This document shows positions 28,898 through 37,446 of a stretch of DNA of 64,000 nt, one piece after another. The stretch is from Actomonas aquatica. Its GTDB lineage: Bacteria; Verrucomicrobiota; Verrucomicrobiia; Opitutales; Opitutaceae. Positions within the stretch are counted from its first letter, which is position 1, and each line of letters opens with the position of its first letter. Location: positions 2,232,001-2,296,000 of the forward strand of contig NZ_CP139781.1 in the NCBI RefSeq assembly GCF_019679435.2, written 5' to 3'. The notes below the pieces were generated by a model. The model searched no databases. It saw only the letters and a program-made list of their open reading frames with translations, and was not told where the DNA came from. The position numbers and the translations under genes were made by a program.

Positions 28898-31099
28898 ATG
28901 CCCCGCCGCCGCACCACCAAAAAAACCGCCCCTGCCAGCCCGCCCATCGACCGCGCGGGGGTGAGCATGCCGGCGTGCGACCATGACCCGGTGAGTGCCC
29001 CGGCCCGACCGATCAAAGCCGCCTATTTTAACCGCGAACTTTCCTGGCTGGCCTTCAACCGCCGCGTGCTCGAGCAGGCCCGCAACCCGAGCTGCCCGCT
29101 CCTCGAACGCGTCAAGTTCCTCGCCATCGTCTGCTCCAACCTCGACGAGTTTTTTGAGATCCGCGTCGCCGGCCTCATCCAACAGGTCGAGAGCGGCGTC
29201 GAAAAATCCGGCCTCGACGGCCTCGGTCCGCGCGAACAGCTCCGCCGCATCCACTCCGTCGTCGCCTCCCTCGTCGACGACCAATACCGCCTCTGGCACG
29301 ACGAGCTGGTGCCCGCCCTCGCCGCCGAGGGCGTGCACTTCAAATCGGCCGACGAACTCACCTCCGCCGAACTCGCCTGGGTGCGTCACTACTTCGATGA
29401 ACAGGTCTTCCCCGTGCTCACCCCACTCGGACTCGACCAAGCCCACCCCTTTCCCCAAGTCGGCAACAAGACGCTCAACGTCGTCGTCTCGCTCGACGAT
29501 CCCGATACCCCGGAAAACGAGCGCCACGCCGCCATCCTGCCCGTCCCGCGCATCCTGCCGCGCCTTGTGCGCATCGATCCCGACGGCACCCACCAGCAGA
29601 CCTACATTTTCCTCAGCGAGATCATCAAACTCTGCGCCGACGCCTTCTTCCCCGGCTACCGCCTCAACGGCGCCCACGCCTTCCGCGTCACCCGCAACAG
29701 CGACCTCTACATCGACGAGGAAGAAGCTGAAAACCTGCTCCAGACCATCGAAGCCGAGCTGCGCAACCTCAAGCGCGGCGCCGCCGTGCGCCTGGAGATC
29801 GAGGAAGGGGTCGACGACGAGATCTTCGAAACGCTCTGCAACCACCTCGAGCTCTCGCACGAGTATGTCTTCCGCCTCGGCGGCCCGCTCAACCTGCTGC
29901 GGCTGATGAGTCTGGTTGAACTGGATCGGCCCGATCTGAAGTATCCCAACTTCACCCCCGTATCCACCTCTCCCCTACACGCGGGCGAATCCCCCTTTGC
30001 CACCCTCGCCCAACAGGACGTGCTGCTGCACCACCCCTACGACAGCTTTGAGCCGGTGGTGGATTTTGTCACCCTCGCCGCCCGCGACCCGCAGGTGTTT
30101 GCGATGAAGCAGACGCTCTACCGCACCAGCGGCGACTCCCCCATCGTGCGCGCCCTGATCGAAGCGTCCAAAAACGGCAAACAGGTCACCGCCTTGGTCG
30201 AACTCAAGGCCCGCTTCGACGAAGCCAACAACATCCAATGGGCCCGCCAGCTCGAGGACGCCGGCGTGCACGTGGTTTACGGTCTCGTCGGCCATAAGAC
30301 CCACTGCAAGTGCTCCCTCGTCGTGCGCCGCGAGGGTAAGGTCCTGCGTCGCTACGCCCACCTCGGCACCGGCAACTACAACCCCAAGACGGCCAAGCTC
30401 TACACCGACCTGAGCCTCTTCACCTCCCGCCCCGACATCACCGAGGACGTCGCCACGACCTTCAACACCCTCACCGGCTTCTCGCGCAAACCGACCTTCC
30501 AACGCCTGCTGGTGGCCCCCTTCAACCTGCACAGCCGCCTCCTCGATCTGATCGACCGCGAGACCGCCAACGCCGCCGCCGGCAAGCCCGCCCGCATCAT
30601 CGCCAAGATGAACTCCCTCATCGACAAGGCCGTGATCGACCGCCTCTACGCCGCCTCCCGCGCCGGCGTGCAGATCGACCTCATCATCCGCGGCATCTGC
30701 GGCCTCGTGCCCGGCATGCGCGGCCTGAGCGAAAACATCCGCGTGCGCAGCATCGTCGGCCGTTTCCTCGAACACGTGCGCGCGTTTTATTTTCACAACG
30801 CCGACGGTGAACCCGACATCTACGCCGGCAGCGCCGACTGGATGCCGCGCAATTTCTTCCGCCGTATCGAAGTCATTTTCCCCATCGACGATCCGCAACT
30901 GCGCGCCTGGTTCCTCGACGAGCTGTTCCCGCTCGAACTACAGGACAACGTCGATGCCCGCGAGCTGCGCGCCAACGGCTCCTACCGACCCGTGCCCCGG
31001 CGCGCCGGCGAACCCACCTTCTCCGTGCAGACCTACTTCATGGCTGCCGCCGGCCAACGCGTCCGCTACCAAAACGAACGCGACTCCCTCGCGCTGTAG
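28898..31099 (+). CDS. ppk1: Polyphosphate kinase 1
   Basis: A 733-residue cytoplasmic enzyme that reversibly makes polyphosphate from ATP. Domains follow the PPK1 order: N-terminal helical domain ([18 protein letters not shown]), head domain, then two phospholipase D-like C domains. The autophosphorylated histidine is His488 in [14 protein letters not shown], and the second conserved His lies in [14 protein letters not shown]. The start at 28898 gives a short basic tail (MPRRRTTKK) before the core. No exopolyphosphatase gene adjoins. Phosphate-starvation control is typical for the family, but no site was identified here. Confidence 0.97.
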   Translation: MPRRRTTKKTAPASPPIDRAGVSMPACDHDPVSAPARPIKAAYFNRELSWLAFNRRVLEQARNPSCPLLERVKFLAIVCSNLDEFFEIRVAGLIQQVESGVEKSGLDGLGPREQLRRIHSVVASLVDDQYRLWHDELVPALAAEGVHFKSADELTSAELAWVRHYFDEQVFPVLTPLGLDQAHPFPQVGNKTLNVVVSLDDPDTPENERHAAILPVPRILPRLVRIDPDGTHQQTYIFLSEIIKLCADAFFPGYRLNGAHAFRVTRNSDLYIDEEEAENLLQTIEAELRNLKRGAAVRLEIEEGVDDEIFETLCNHLELSHEYVFRLGGPLNLLRLMSLVELDRPDLKYPNFTPVSTSPLHAGESPFATLAQQDVLLHHPYDSFEPVVDFVTLAARDPQVFAMKQTLYRTSGDSPIVRALIEASKNGKQVTALVELKARFDEANNIQWARQLEDAGVHVVYGLVGHKTHCKCSLVVRREGKVLRRYAHLGTGNYNPKTAKLYTDLSLFTSRPDITEDVATTFNTLTGFSRKPTFQRLLVAPFNLHSRLLDLIDRETANAAAGKPARIIAKMNSLIDKAVIDRLYAASRAGVQIDLIIRGICGLVPGMRGLSENIRVRSIVGRFLEHVRAFYFHNADGEPDIYAGSADWMPRNFFRRIEVIFPIDDPQLRAWFLDELFPLELQDNVDARELRANGSYRPVPRRAGEPTFSVQTYFMAAAGQRVRYQNERDSLAL

Positions 31100-31121
31100 G
31101 CCGCGCCCACCTCGGCGCCTT

Positions 31122-31170
31122 CAATCCGAAATCGTAATTCGTAATTCGAAGTGGCGGAGAGGGAGGGATT
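31122..31170. repeat. Short-period repeat joined to tRNA-Ser 3'-end copy
   Basis: The sequence CAATCCGAAATCGTAATTCG..., with TAATTCG-type units, runs to 31150 and is followed at 31152-31170 by TGGCGGAGAGGGAGGGATT. That 19-base segment is identical to the 3' end (CCA, acceptor and T-stem strand) of the tRNA-Ser at 31347-31365. The same arrangement, with a different short-period repeat beginning CAATCCAAAATCG, precedes the real tRNA. This is therefore a partial tRNA-end duplication. The rest of the 31171-31308 gap shows no gene. Confidence 0.75.
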
Positions 31171-31308
31171 GGCTGGACCTTCGGTCCACCGCTACGCGGC
31201 GCTTCCGCTTTGCTCCAGCGGCCCATCTCCGGTGCAGCTGCACTGCACCTCCGTCGAACCCGGGTTCTCATCCCTCACTTGCGTCCGCCCTTCCCGCAGC
31301 CTCACCCA

Positions 31309-31434
<126 letters not shown>

Positions 31435-31573
31435 TAATTGTCACGGTGAAGCGTGGGAGGGCAGACCGTAGGAGCCCGGCACAAAAACGGAAGCCGAAAG
31501 TTAACCAACCGCAGAACGTGAAATCCTCCCTGGCCTCTGCCTCGCCCCGCGCCGCTTCCCCTCCGTGTCCACC

Positions 31574-31981
31574 TCAGGTGTTGGCGTCCTCGTCCGGTGC
31601 CAGTTCGCGCTGATTCGCCGGCAGGTGATGGTGCAGGAAAACGTAGTAGTTCATCAGCCACCAACTCCGCGACGAACGGTAGAGCAGGATCGGCACGACC
31701 ACCGCTCCCACGCCCGCCACCACACTCGCGGTGACACCTGAAAATACGCCCGCCAGATAGAGCAGCAATACCGGCACAAGGAAGAGCACGATGGTGATGC
31801 CGTAGTTGAGCGACATCGATCCGAGGAAAAACCCCTCGTCACGCTCGATCGTCAGACCGCACTGCGGACAGGATTTATTGAGCTCAAAAAAACGCCCCTC
31901 CTGGAAGAGCGTGCGACCGCCGCAATTGGGGCAGCGGTTGGTCAGGCCGCGCGCGATGATCTGTCCTCGGGTAACTTGCAT
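31574..31981 (-). CDS. DUF983 membrane protein with zinc ribbon
   Basis: A 135-residue DUF983-family protein. The N-terminus has a zinc-ribbon-like pair, CPNCGGRTLF and CPQCGLTIERDEG (four cysteines), followed by two membrane helices (about residues 60-82 and 84-103) and a short charged tail. The family is of unknown function and often lies near respiratory genes; here its neighbours are tRNA-Ser and tsf. The start ATG lies directly before the conserved domain. Confidence 0.9.
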   Translation of the reverse strand: MQVTRGQIIARGLTNRCPNCGGRTLFQEGRFFELNKSCPQCGLTIERDEGFFLGSMSLNYGITIVLFLVPVLLLYLAGVFSGVTASVVAGVGAVVVPILLYRSSRSWWLMNYYVFLHHHLPANQRELAPDEDANT

Positions 31982-32021
31982 GGGGTGGAAAAGTCAGAGG
32001 CTAGGAGACGGCGACCTATTC

Positions 32022-32062
32022 GCCAAAACGAAAACGCCCCCCGCGAAAAGCGGGAGGCGTCT
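32022..32062 (-). terminator. Rho-independent terminator after tsf
   Basis: Read on the minus strand, ACGCCTCCCGC-TTTT-GCGGGGGGCGT forms a strong GC stem (one mismatch/bulge), followed by a T-rich run (GCGTTTTCGTTTTGG). It lies about 30-70 bases past the tsf stop, so it closes the rpsB-tsf unit. Confidence 0.85.
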
Positions 32063-32089
32063 TCGAAAAACGAACCAAACAGCGGCGAC

Positions 32090-32683
<594 letters not shown>

Positions 32684-32731
32684 TGTAGGAAAGGTTCGAT
32701 GTATTCGAAATTTGGAGACGAATCCCGGGGC

Positions 32732-33649
32732 TTATTCGGCCTTCGGGGCCTCTTCGGTGGCGGCCTCGGCGGGCGCGTCATCCTTGGGGGCGGCGATCTT
32801 CTTGCCGGAAGCCGGCTCGGGGATCACGACCTCGGTGGTCTCGACCGGCGCGGCGGCCTCGGGGGCAACCTCGGTCTCGGCCTCGACGCCAGCAGCGGCG
32901 GCGACCGCGGCGGTGGCGGCCTTGAGGTCGGCCTGGCCACGGGCGATGCGGCGGGCGTCACGCTGACCGAGACCGTTCTGCACGGCTTCGAGCAGGGTCT
33001 CGACGATCACGCGGATCGACTTCACGGCGTCGTCGTTGCCCGGGATCGGGTAGGTGACGTTGGAGGGATCGGAATTGGTGTCGACCAGCGCAATGGTCGG
33101 GATGCCGCAACGCTCGCCCTCGGCGACCGCGATGTCCTCGTGGGACACGTCGATGATCACCATGGCCTGCGGGAGGTCGACCATGTCGACGATGCCGGCG
33201 AAGTTCTTCTGCATGCGGACCATCTCGCGCTTGATCGCGGCCTGCTCCTTACCGCCGAGCTTGGAGAGTTCGCCGGAGGTGTCCATGGCCTGATACTTCT
33301 TATACTTGGCGATGGAGCGCTTGACGGTCGCGAAGTTGGTCAGGGTGCCGCCGAGCCAGCGGTCGACGCAGTAGGGCATTCCCACGGAGGTCGCGGCCTC
33401 GCGGACGATTTCCTGAGCCTGGCGCTTGGTGCCGACGAAGAGCACGTTGCCGCCGTCGGCGACGAGATTGGTGAGGGCCTCGCTGGCCGCTTCAAGGCGA
33501 GCGAAGGTTTTGCCCAGATCGATGATGGTGATGCCCTGACGGTGATCGAACACGAAGGGCTTGGAACGCGGGTTCCAACGTTTGGTCTGGTGGCCGAAGT
33601 GGACACCGGCGTCGAGGAGGTCTCGGACGGTAATGCTGAGGTTGCTCAT
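32732..33649 (-). CDS. rpsB: 30S ribosomal protein S2
   Basis: Ribosomal protein S2 of 305 residues. The N-terminal DLLDAGVHFGHQTKRWNP and later VDRWLGGTLTNFATVKRSI motifs are highly conserved, and the core ends near residue 240. A tail of about 60 residues, rich in Ala, Glu and Pro with a short basic patch (ASGKKIAAPK), extends beyond the usual length of about 240-255. It is the first gene of the rpsB-tsf unit. The tail is unlikely to be part of the folded core. Confidence 0.97.
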   Translation of the reverse strand: MSNLSITVRDLLDAGVHFGHQTKRWNPRSKPFVFDHRQGITIIDLGKTFARLEAASEALTNLVADGGNVLFVGTKRQAQEIVREAATSVGMPYCVDRWLGGTLTNFATVKRSIAKYKKYQAMDTSGELSKLGGKEQAAIKREMVRMQKNFAGIVDMVDLPQAMVIIDVSHEDIAVAEGERCGIPTIALVDTNSDPSNVTYPIPGNDDAVKSIRVIVETLLEAVQNGLGQRDARRIARGQADLKAATAAVAAAAGVEAETEVAPEAAAPVETTEVVIPEPASGKKIAAPKDDAPAEAATEEAPKAE

Positions 33650-33964
33650 GTGAGTTTTGATCTATGTATCTGCGACACACAGGTCGGTCTATGGACCGCC
33701 TTGCGATCGAGTAATGGTTAGTGTGATGGGTTAAACGAACGGGTCTTTCCGGGGAAAGAGTGGTCGAACACAGAGACCCGGCAGGCCCTAGGCAAGAGCA
33801 GATTCAGGAATTTTAAAAAACCCTGTTGACACGTAACAAACCCGCCACATTCCTCTGCCTCCCTTCGTTGAGGAGAGCCCTCCGGTTCGCCTCCACTGTT
33901 CTCTCAAATTTTCCCAATTTGACTCCGCCGACCGTCCTCGCGACGTTCCGCGTCCCACTTTTGT
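33650..33964. other. Shared upstream region of rpsB and tRNA-Met
   Basis: This 315-base gap separates rpsB (minus) from tRNA-Met (plus). A plus-strand TTGACA is at 33826-33831, but the -10 region at 17 bases (ATTCCT) is poor. On the minus strand TTGTTA (33840-33835) is followed after 17 bases by TTAAAA, a possible rpsB promoter. No gene is seen. I could not identify a ribosomal-protein binding structure by eye. Confidence 0.4.
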
Positions 33965-34041
<77 letters not shown>

Positions 34042-34045
34042 ATTT

Positions 34046-34081
34046 AAACCCGATCTGGGCCACGCCGATCGGGTTTTTTTG
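34046..34081 (+). terminator. Terminator after tRNA-Met
   Basis: AAACCCGATC, a short loop, and GATCGGGTTTTTTT form a 9-10 bp stem followed by a run of seven T residues, five bases past the tRNA end. It is a standard Rho-independent terminator. Confidence 0.9.
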
Positions 34082-34250
34082 TGCCCCATTACCAGCGTGT
34101 AGCCATGGCCGTGTCGGCCATTCCCACGTGTCCACGATCTGCCACCCCGTGTCCTGCCGGGTCCGTCCGTAGGCCTCAAAAAATTATCCACCGCCCCATC
34201 AACGGCTTGCCCATTCGCTCACAAATCCCGCTTGGCGGCTCCATCAAGTA

Positions 34251-34266
34251 GTGTTCATTTGAACAC
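34251..34266 (+). promoter_or_regulatory. LexA operator (SOS box)
   Basis: GTGTTCA-TT-TGAACAC is an inverted repeat with 7-base arms and matches the TGTTC-N4-GAACA operator reported for Verrucomicrobia LexA. It abuts the lexA start codon (34267), so bound repressor would block the start region. It implies autorepression of lexA and, because the downstream genes are tightly linked, SOS control of imuA, imuB and dnaE2. Confidence 0.88.
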
Positions 34267-34932
34267 ATGCCTGATAATCTGACGCCCAAGCAACAAGCCG
34301 TGCTCGATTACGTGCGGGCCCACCGCGACCGGCACGGCGTCTTCCCCACCCTGCGCGAGATTCAGGCTCACTTCGGCTTCGCCAGCCCCTTCGCCGCCAC
34401 CCGCCACCTGCAGGCGCTCGAAAAGAAGGGCGCTCTCAGCCGCTCCCCCGGCAAAGCCCGCGCCTTTCGCCTACCCGCCTCACAAACTGTGGGAGCGGGT
34501 TTATCCCGCGACGCCCTGCCCCTCGGCCTCCTCTCAGTCCCCGTCTTCGGCGTCATTCCCGCCGGCTTGCCTGCGGCCAACGCCCAACATCCCGACGCCG
34601 ACGAAACCGTCGCCATCGACCCAACCACCCTCGGCCTGCGCCCCGACTCCCGCCGCCCTCTCTTCGCCCTGCGCGTGCGCGGCGACTCCATGATCGGGGC
34701 CAACATCGTGGAGGACGACCTCGTCTTCCTCACCCCCGGCGAGCCCCGCTCTGGTCAGATCGTCGCCGCCCTCATCGACGGTGAATCCACCCTCAAGCGC
34801 TTCCTGCACCACGACGGCCGCCCCGTCCTGCGCGCCGAAAACCCACGCTACCCCGACCTTCTGCCCGCCGAGGAACTCCTCATCCAAGGCCTGATGGTCG
34901 GCCTGCTAAGAAGGGTGAATGGAAAAGAGTGA
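34267..34932 (+). CDS. lexA: SOS repressor LexA
   Basis: A 221-residue SOS repressor. Residues 1-70 are the winged helix DNA-binding domain (LTPKQQAVLDYVRAH, PTLREIQAHFG). Self-cleavage occurs at A99-G100 in GVIPAGLP, and the catalytic dyad is S141 (RVRGDSMIG) and K177 (STLKRF). In the hinge, residues 75-82 (VGAGLSRD) are encoded by a REP-like palindrome at 34488-34512. The operator lies directly before the ATG. The last ten codons lie inside a short-period repeat, which also supplies the start of imuA. The REP insertion lengthens the hinge without breaking the frame. Confidence 0.97.
   Translation: MPDNLTPKQQAVLDYVRAHRDRHGVFPTLREIQAHFGFASPFAATRHLQALEKKGALSRSPGKARAFRLPASQTVGAGLSRDALPLGLLSVPVFGVIPAGLPAANAQHPDADETVAIDPTTLGLRPDSRRPLFALRVRGDSMIGANIVEDDLVFLTPGEPRSGQIVAALIDGESTLKRFLHHDGRPVLRAENPRYPDLLPAEELLIQGLMVGLLRRVNGKE
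34488..34512. repeat. REP-like element inside lexA
   Basis: TGTGGGAGCGGGTTTATCCC followed by GCGAC has arms GCGGG and CCCGC with a 5-base loop. The form TGTRGGAGCGGG...CCCGCGA closely resembles REP elements of Pseudomonas and shares the TGTAGG-type head of other palindromes in this window. It is in frame and codes the LexA hinge. Confidence 0.7.
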
Positions 34933-35007
34933 AGGGTGAATTCCCTCCCCCGCCTCCCCGCCGCCCCCGCCCCCTTTCACCATTCCCTCTTCACCACTCA
35001 CCCTTCC
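34909..35007. repeat. Short-period inverted repeat at the lexA-imuA junction
   Basis: The left arm at 34909-34940 has two AGGGTGAAT units around GGAAAAGAGT; the right arm at 34976-35007 is its imperfect reverse complement (TTTCACCATTCCCTCTTCAC...). About 26 of 32 positions match. It spans the lexA stop and the first possible imuA start codon, so the hairpin could affect translation of both. Confidence 0.75.
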
Positions 35008-35664
35008 TCCGTGTCTTCCGCGCCTTCCAACTTGGCTGCGCTTCGGCATCTGCTCGCCGAACGCTTCCCGTCCGCCCATCGGACGGTCGACCCGGCGCGC
35101 CTGCCCACCGGACTGAAGGCCCTCGATGAACCCACCGGCGGTGGCCTGCCCCTCGCCGCCCTCACCGAACTCGTCGCCCCCGCTCCCAGCGGCGGCTCCC
35201 ACCTCCTGCTCGGCCAACTGCTCGCCGCCACCCGCGCCCGCCGCCAACGCGCCGCCCTCGTCGATCCCACCACCAGCTTCGACCCCGAATCCCATCCGCC
35301 CGCCACGCTCCAACACCTCGTCTGGGCGCGCGGCGGCAGCGTGACCGACGCGCTCACCGTCACCGATCTCTTCGCCCGCGACGCCAACCTCGGCCTCGTC
35401 GTGCTCGACCTGCGCTCCGCCGCCCTGCGCGACCTCCGCCGCGTGCCCGCGCCCCTCTGGTATCGCCTGCAACGCGCCGTCGAGGACACCCAGCTCGCAC
35501 TCCTCGTCATCACCCCGCGTGCCCTCGTGCCCAGCGCCGCCCTCCGCCTCGAACTCAACACCCCCCATCCCCTTGCCGACCTCGCCCGCAACCGTCCCGA
35601 CCTCCTCCCGCAACTCCTCCCCCACCTCGCCCGCCAACGCCAGGCTCACGCGCTGAGCGCGTGA
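34936..35664 (+). CDS. imuA: ImuA-like SOS mutagenesis protein
   Basis: A 242-residue RecA-like accessory protein of the ImuA/ImuB/DnaE2 mutasome, which performs error-prone lesion bypass. A degenerate P-loop region APSGGSHLLLGQLLAATRAR and a Walker-B-like GLVVLDLRSAA are visible. The start is uncertain: GTG at 34936, preceded by GGAAAAGAG six bases upstream, or GTG at 35011, where the conserved region begins (VSSAPSNLAALRHLLAERF). The first 25 residues of the longer form are encoded by the short-period repeat. It lies between lexA and imuB, all in one unit. Confidence 0.9.
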   Translation: MNSLPRLPAAPAPFHHSLFTTHPSSVSSAPSNLAALRHLLAERFPSAHRTVDPARLPTGLKALDEPTGGGLPLAALTELVAPAPSGGSHLLLGQLLAATRARRQRAALVDPTTSFDPESHPPATLQHLVWARGGSVTDALTVTDLFARDANLGLVVLDLRSAALRDLRRVPAPLWYRLQRAVEDTQLALLVITPRALVPSAALRLELNTPHPLADLARNRPDLLPQLLPHLARQRQAHALSA

Positions 35665-35665
35665 G

Positions 35666-35815
35666 CCATGTAAGATGTAGGATGTATAATGTGAGATGTA
35701 TCCTTTTTCTCTATACACTGCCCACCGCCCCTGCCGCGCGTAGGCGGTAGCCGACTTGTGCGCCGAAGCCTTGGCGAAGGAGTAAGCCATCCGTGTCCAT
35801 CCGTGGTTAAAAAAA
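35666..35815. repeat. Composite of three repeat types between imuA and imuB
   Basis: Three short-period or palindromic segments follow each other: GTAAGATGTAGGATGTATAAT and more GATGT units (35668-35702); CTTGTGCGCCGAAGCCTTGGCGAAGG (palindromic, 35754-35779); and CCATCCGTGTCCATCCGTGG (35787-35806), followed by an A run. The last two sit inside or before the first possible imuB start codon. The gap of about 90-140 bases holds no other gene. Confidence 0.7.
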
Positions 35816-37368
35816 AGCCCTGCCTCTCGGCATCCTCCTTCGCGGTGCTGCATCTTGCCGATTTTCCGCTGCAGGCCTTGCTCCGCACCGCGCCCGACCT
35901 CGCCACGCGACCCGTCGCTCTGCTCGACGGTGAACGCAAACGCGCCCTCGTCCTCGCCTGCACCCCGGCCGCCGCCGCCCACGCCGTCGAGCCCGGCCTC
36001 ACTGCGCCCGCCGCCCTCTCCCGCTGCGCCGATCTGCTCCTGCGCCAACGCCAGCCCGCCGCCGAAGCCGAGGCCACCGCCGCCCTGCTCGCCGCCGCCG
36101 CCACCCTCGCCCCCCTCTACGAAGACACCGCCCCCGGCATCGCCACCGCCGACCTCACCGCCCTGCCCGGCCCGCAGCGCCTCCCCCGTATCCAATCGGC
36201 CCTTACACAACTCACGACCCTCGGCCTGACCGCCACCGCCGCCCTAGCCCCCACCCCCCTCCTCGCCCGCTACGGCGCCCAAAATCTTTCTCCTTCTTCT
36301 TTATCTTTCTCTTTCTCCCCGCCCACCGAGGCCTCACTCGAAAATCCAGAATCAAAAATCCAAAATATCCAAAACCCGCAGGGTTTCCTCGCTCCGCTCC
36401 CCCTCGCCATCGCCGAACCTTCCGCCGAACACGCCGCCATCCTCGCGCTCTGGGGCGTGCGCACCCTCGGCGACCTCACCGCCCTGCCCAAAGCCGACGT
36501 CGCCCAGCGCCTCGGCCCCGACGGACTCGCCCTCTGGGAACGCGCCGCCGGCCAGACCACCCGCCCCCTCCAACCCGTCACCCCACCCGCCACCTTCTCC
36601 GCCACCCTCGAACTCGAGTTCGCCATCGAAACCCTGGAACCGCTGCTCTTCCTCCTGCGCCGCTTCACCGATCGCCTCGCCCTCGAGCTCTCCACCGCCG
36701 CCCTCTCCGCCGCCGCCCTCACCCTCACGCTCACGCTCGATAACGACACCACACACACGCGCACGATCCGCTTACCCGAACCCACCGCCTCGGCCAACCT
36801 GCTCCACCGCACCCTGCACAGTCACCTCGAGACGGTGTCAACCGACTCGCCCGTCATCGCCGCCCGCCTCGACCTCGAGCCCACCCGCTCCCTGCACCGG
36901 CAACACGGCCTCTTCGATTCCGGCCTGCGCGATCCCCACGGCTTCGCCGAAACCCTCGCCCGCGCCGCCGCCATCCTCGGCGAAGACCATGTCGGCACCC
37001 CACAACTCACCGACACCCACCGCCCCGACGCCAGCACCCTCGCACCGCCCGCCGTCGCCATCGATCCGCTCGGTGAACCCGCCCCCCTGCCGCCGCTCGG
37101 CCTGCCCCTGCGCCGCTTTCGTCCGCCGCTCCCCGCCCGCGTCGAACTCGCCCCGACCACCCGCATCCCCACCCACCTCGTCACTTCCACCGTGCACGGC
37201 CCCATCCTCGCCCACCAAGGCCCCTGGCGCGCCAGCGGCGACTGGTGGCAACCCGACCAAGCCTGGACCCGCCAGGAATGGGACATCGCCCTCGGCCCGC
37301 CCGCCCCCGGCCTCTACCGCCTCACCCAAACCCCGTCCGGTTGGTATCTGGACGGTGAATACGACTAA
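35758..37368 (+). CDS. imuB: ImuB, Y-family polymerase-like mutasome protein
   Basis: A 536-residue catalytically inactive Y-family polymerase relative that links DnaE2 to the beta clamp. The family core starts at FAVLHLADFPLQALLRTA (about residue 29). The start is uncertain: GTG 35758 or GTG 35803; the intervening residues are encoded by repeats. Residues 195-206 (ESKIQNIQNPQG) are an in-frame short-period repeat at 36340-36375 in a variable linker before the GVRTLGDLTALPKADVAQRLG thumb region. The C-terminus WQPDQAWTRQEWDIALGPPAPG is family-typical. Confidence 0.92.
   Translation: MRRSLGEGVSHPCPSVVKKKPCLSASSFAVLHLADFPLQALLRTAPDLATRPVALLDGERKRALVLACTPAAAAHAVEPGLTAPAALSRCADLLLRQRQPAAEAEATAALLAAAATLAPLYEDTAPGIATADLTALPGPQRLPRIQSALTQLTTLGLTATAALAPTPLLARYGAQNLSPSSLSFSFSPPTEASLENPESKIQNIQNPQGFLAPLPLAIAEPSAEHAAILALWGVRTLGDLTALPKADVAQRLGPDGLALWERAAGQTTRPLQPVTPPATFSATLELEFAIETLEPLLFLLRRFTDRLALELSTAALSAAALTLTLTLDNDTTHTRTIRLPEPTASANLLHRTLHSHLETVSTDSPVIAARLDLEPTRSLHRQHGLFDSGLRDPHGFAETLARAAAILGEDHVGTPQLTDTHRPDASTLAPPAVAIDPLGEPAPLPPLGLPLRRFRPPLPARVELAPTTRIPTHLVTSTVHGPILAHQGPWRASGDWWQPDQAWTRQEWDIALGPPAPGLYRLTQTPSGWYLDGEYD
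36340..36375. repeat. CCAAAATC-type repeat inside imuB
   Basis: GAAAATCCAGAATCAAAAATC followed by CAAAATATCCAAAAC, an AT-rich short-period run in a GC-rich gene, translated as part of the ImuB linker. It belongs to the same family as the repeats at 31309 and 40284. Confidence 0.75.
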
Positions 37369-37446
37369 CCAAGTCATAAGTAAGAAGTCCGAAGGCAGAA
37401 GTATCAGGCCTCACTTCTTACTTCCTACTTCTTACATCATACTTGG
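37369..37446. repeat. Inverted short-period repeat between imuB and dnaE2
   Basis: The left arm (37369-37402) begins CCAAGTCATAAGTAAGAAGT and the right arm (37413-37446) is its imperfect complement, ending ATCATACTTGG. It can form a long hairpin. The dnaE2 start codon, TTG at 37443, lies in the right arm, so the repeat supplies the translation start. CATAAGT and CCTCACTTC blocks are shared with the element at 56331-56405. Confidence 0.8.

Noticed and set aside
33826..33854. Strong sigma-70 promoter for tRNA-Met
   Set aside because: TTGACA is perfect, but the -10 at 16-18 bases matches only two of six positions; kept only as a remark.
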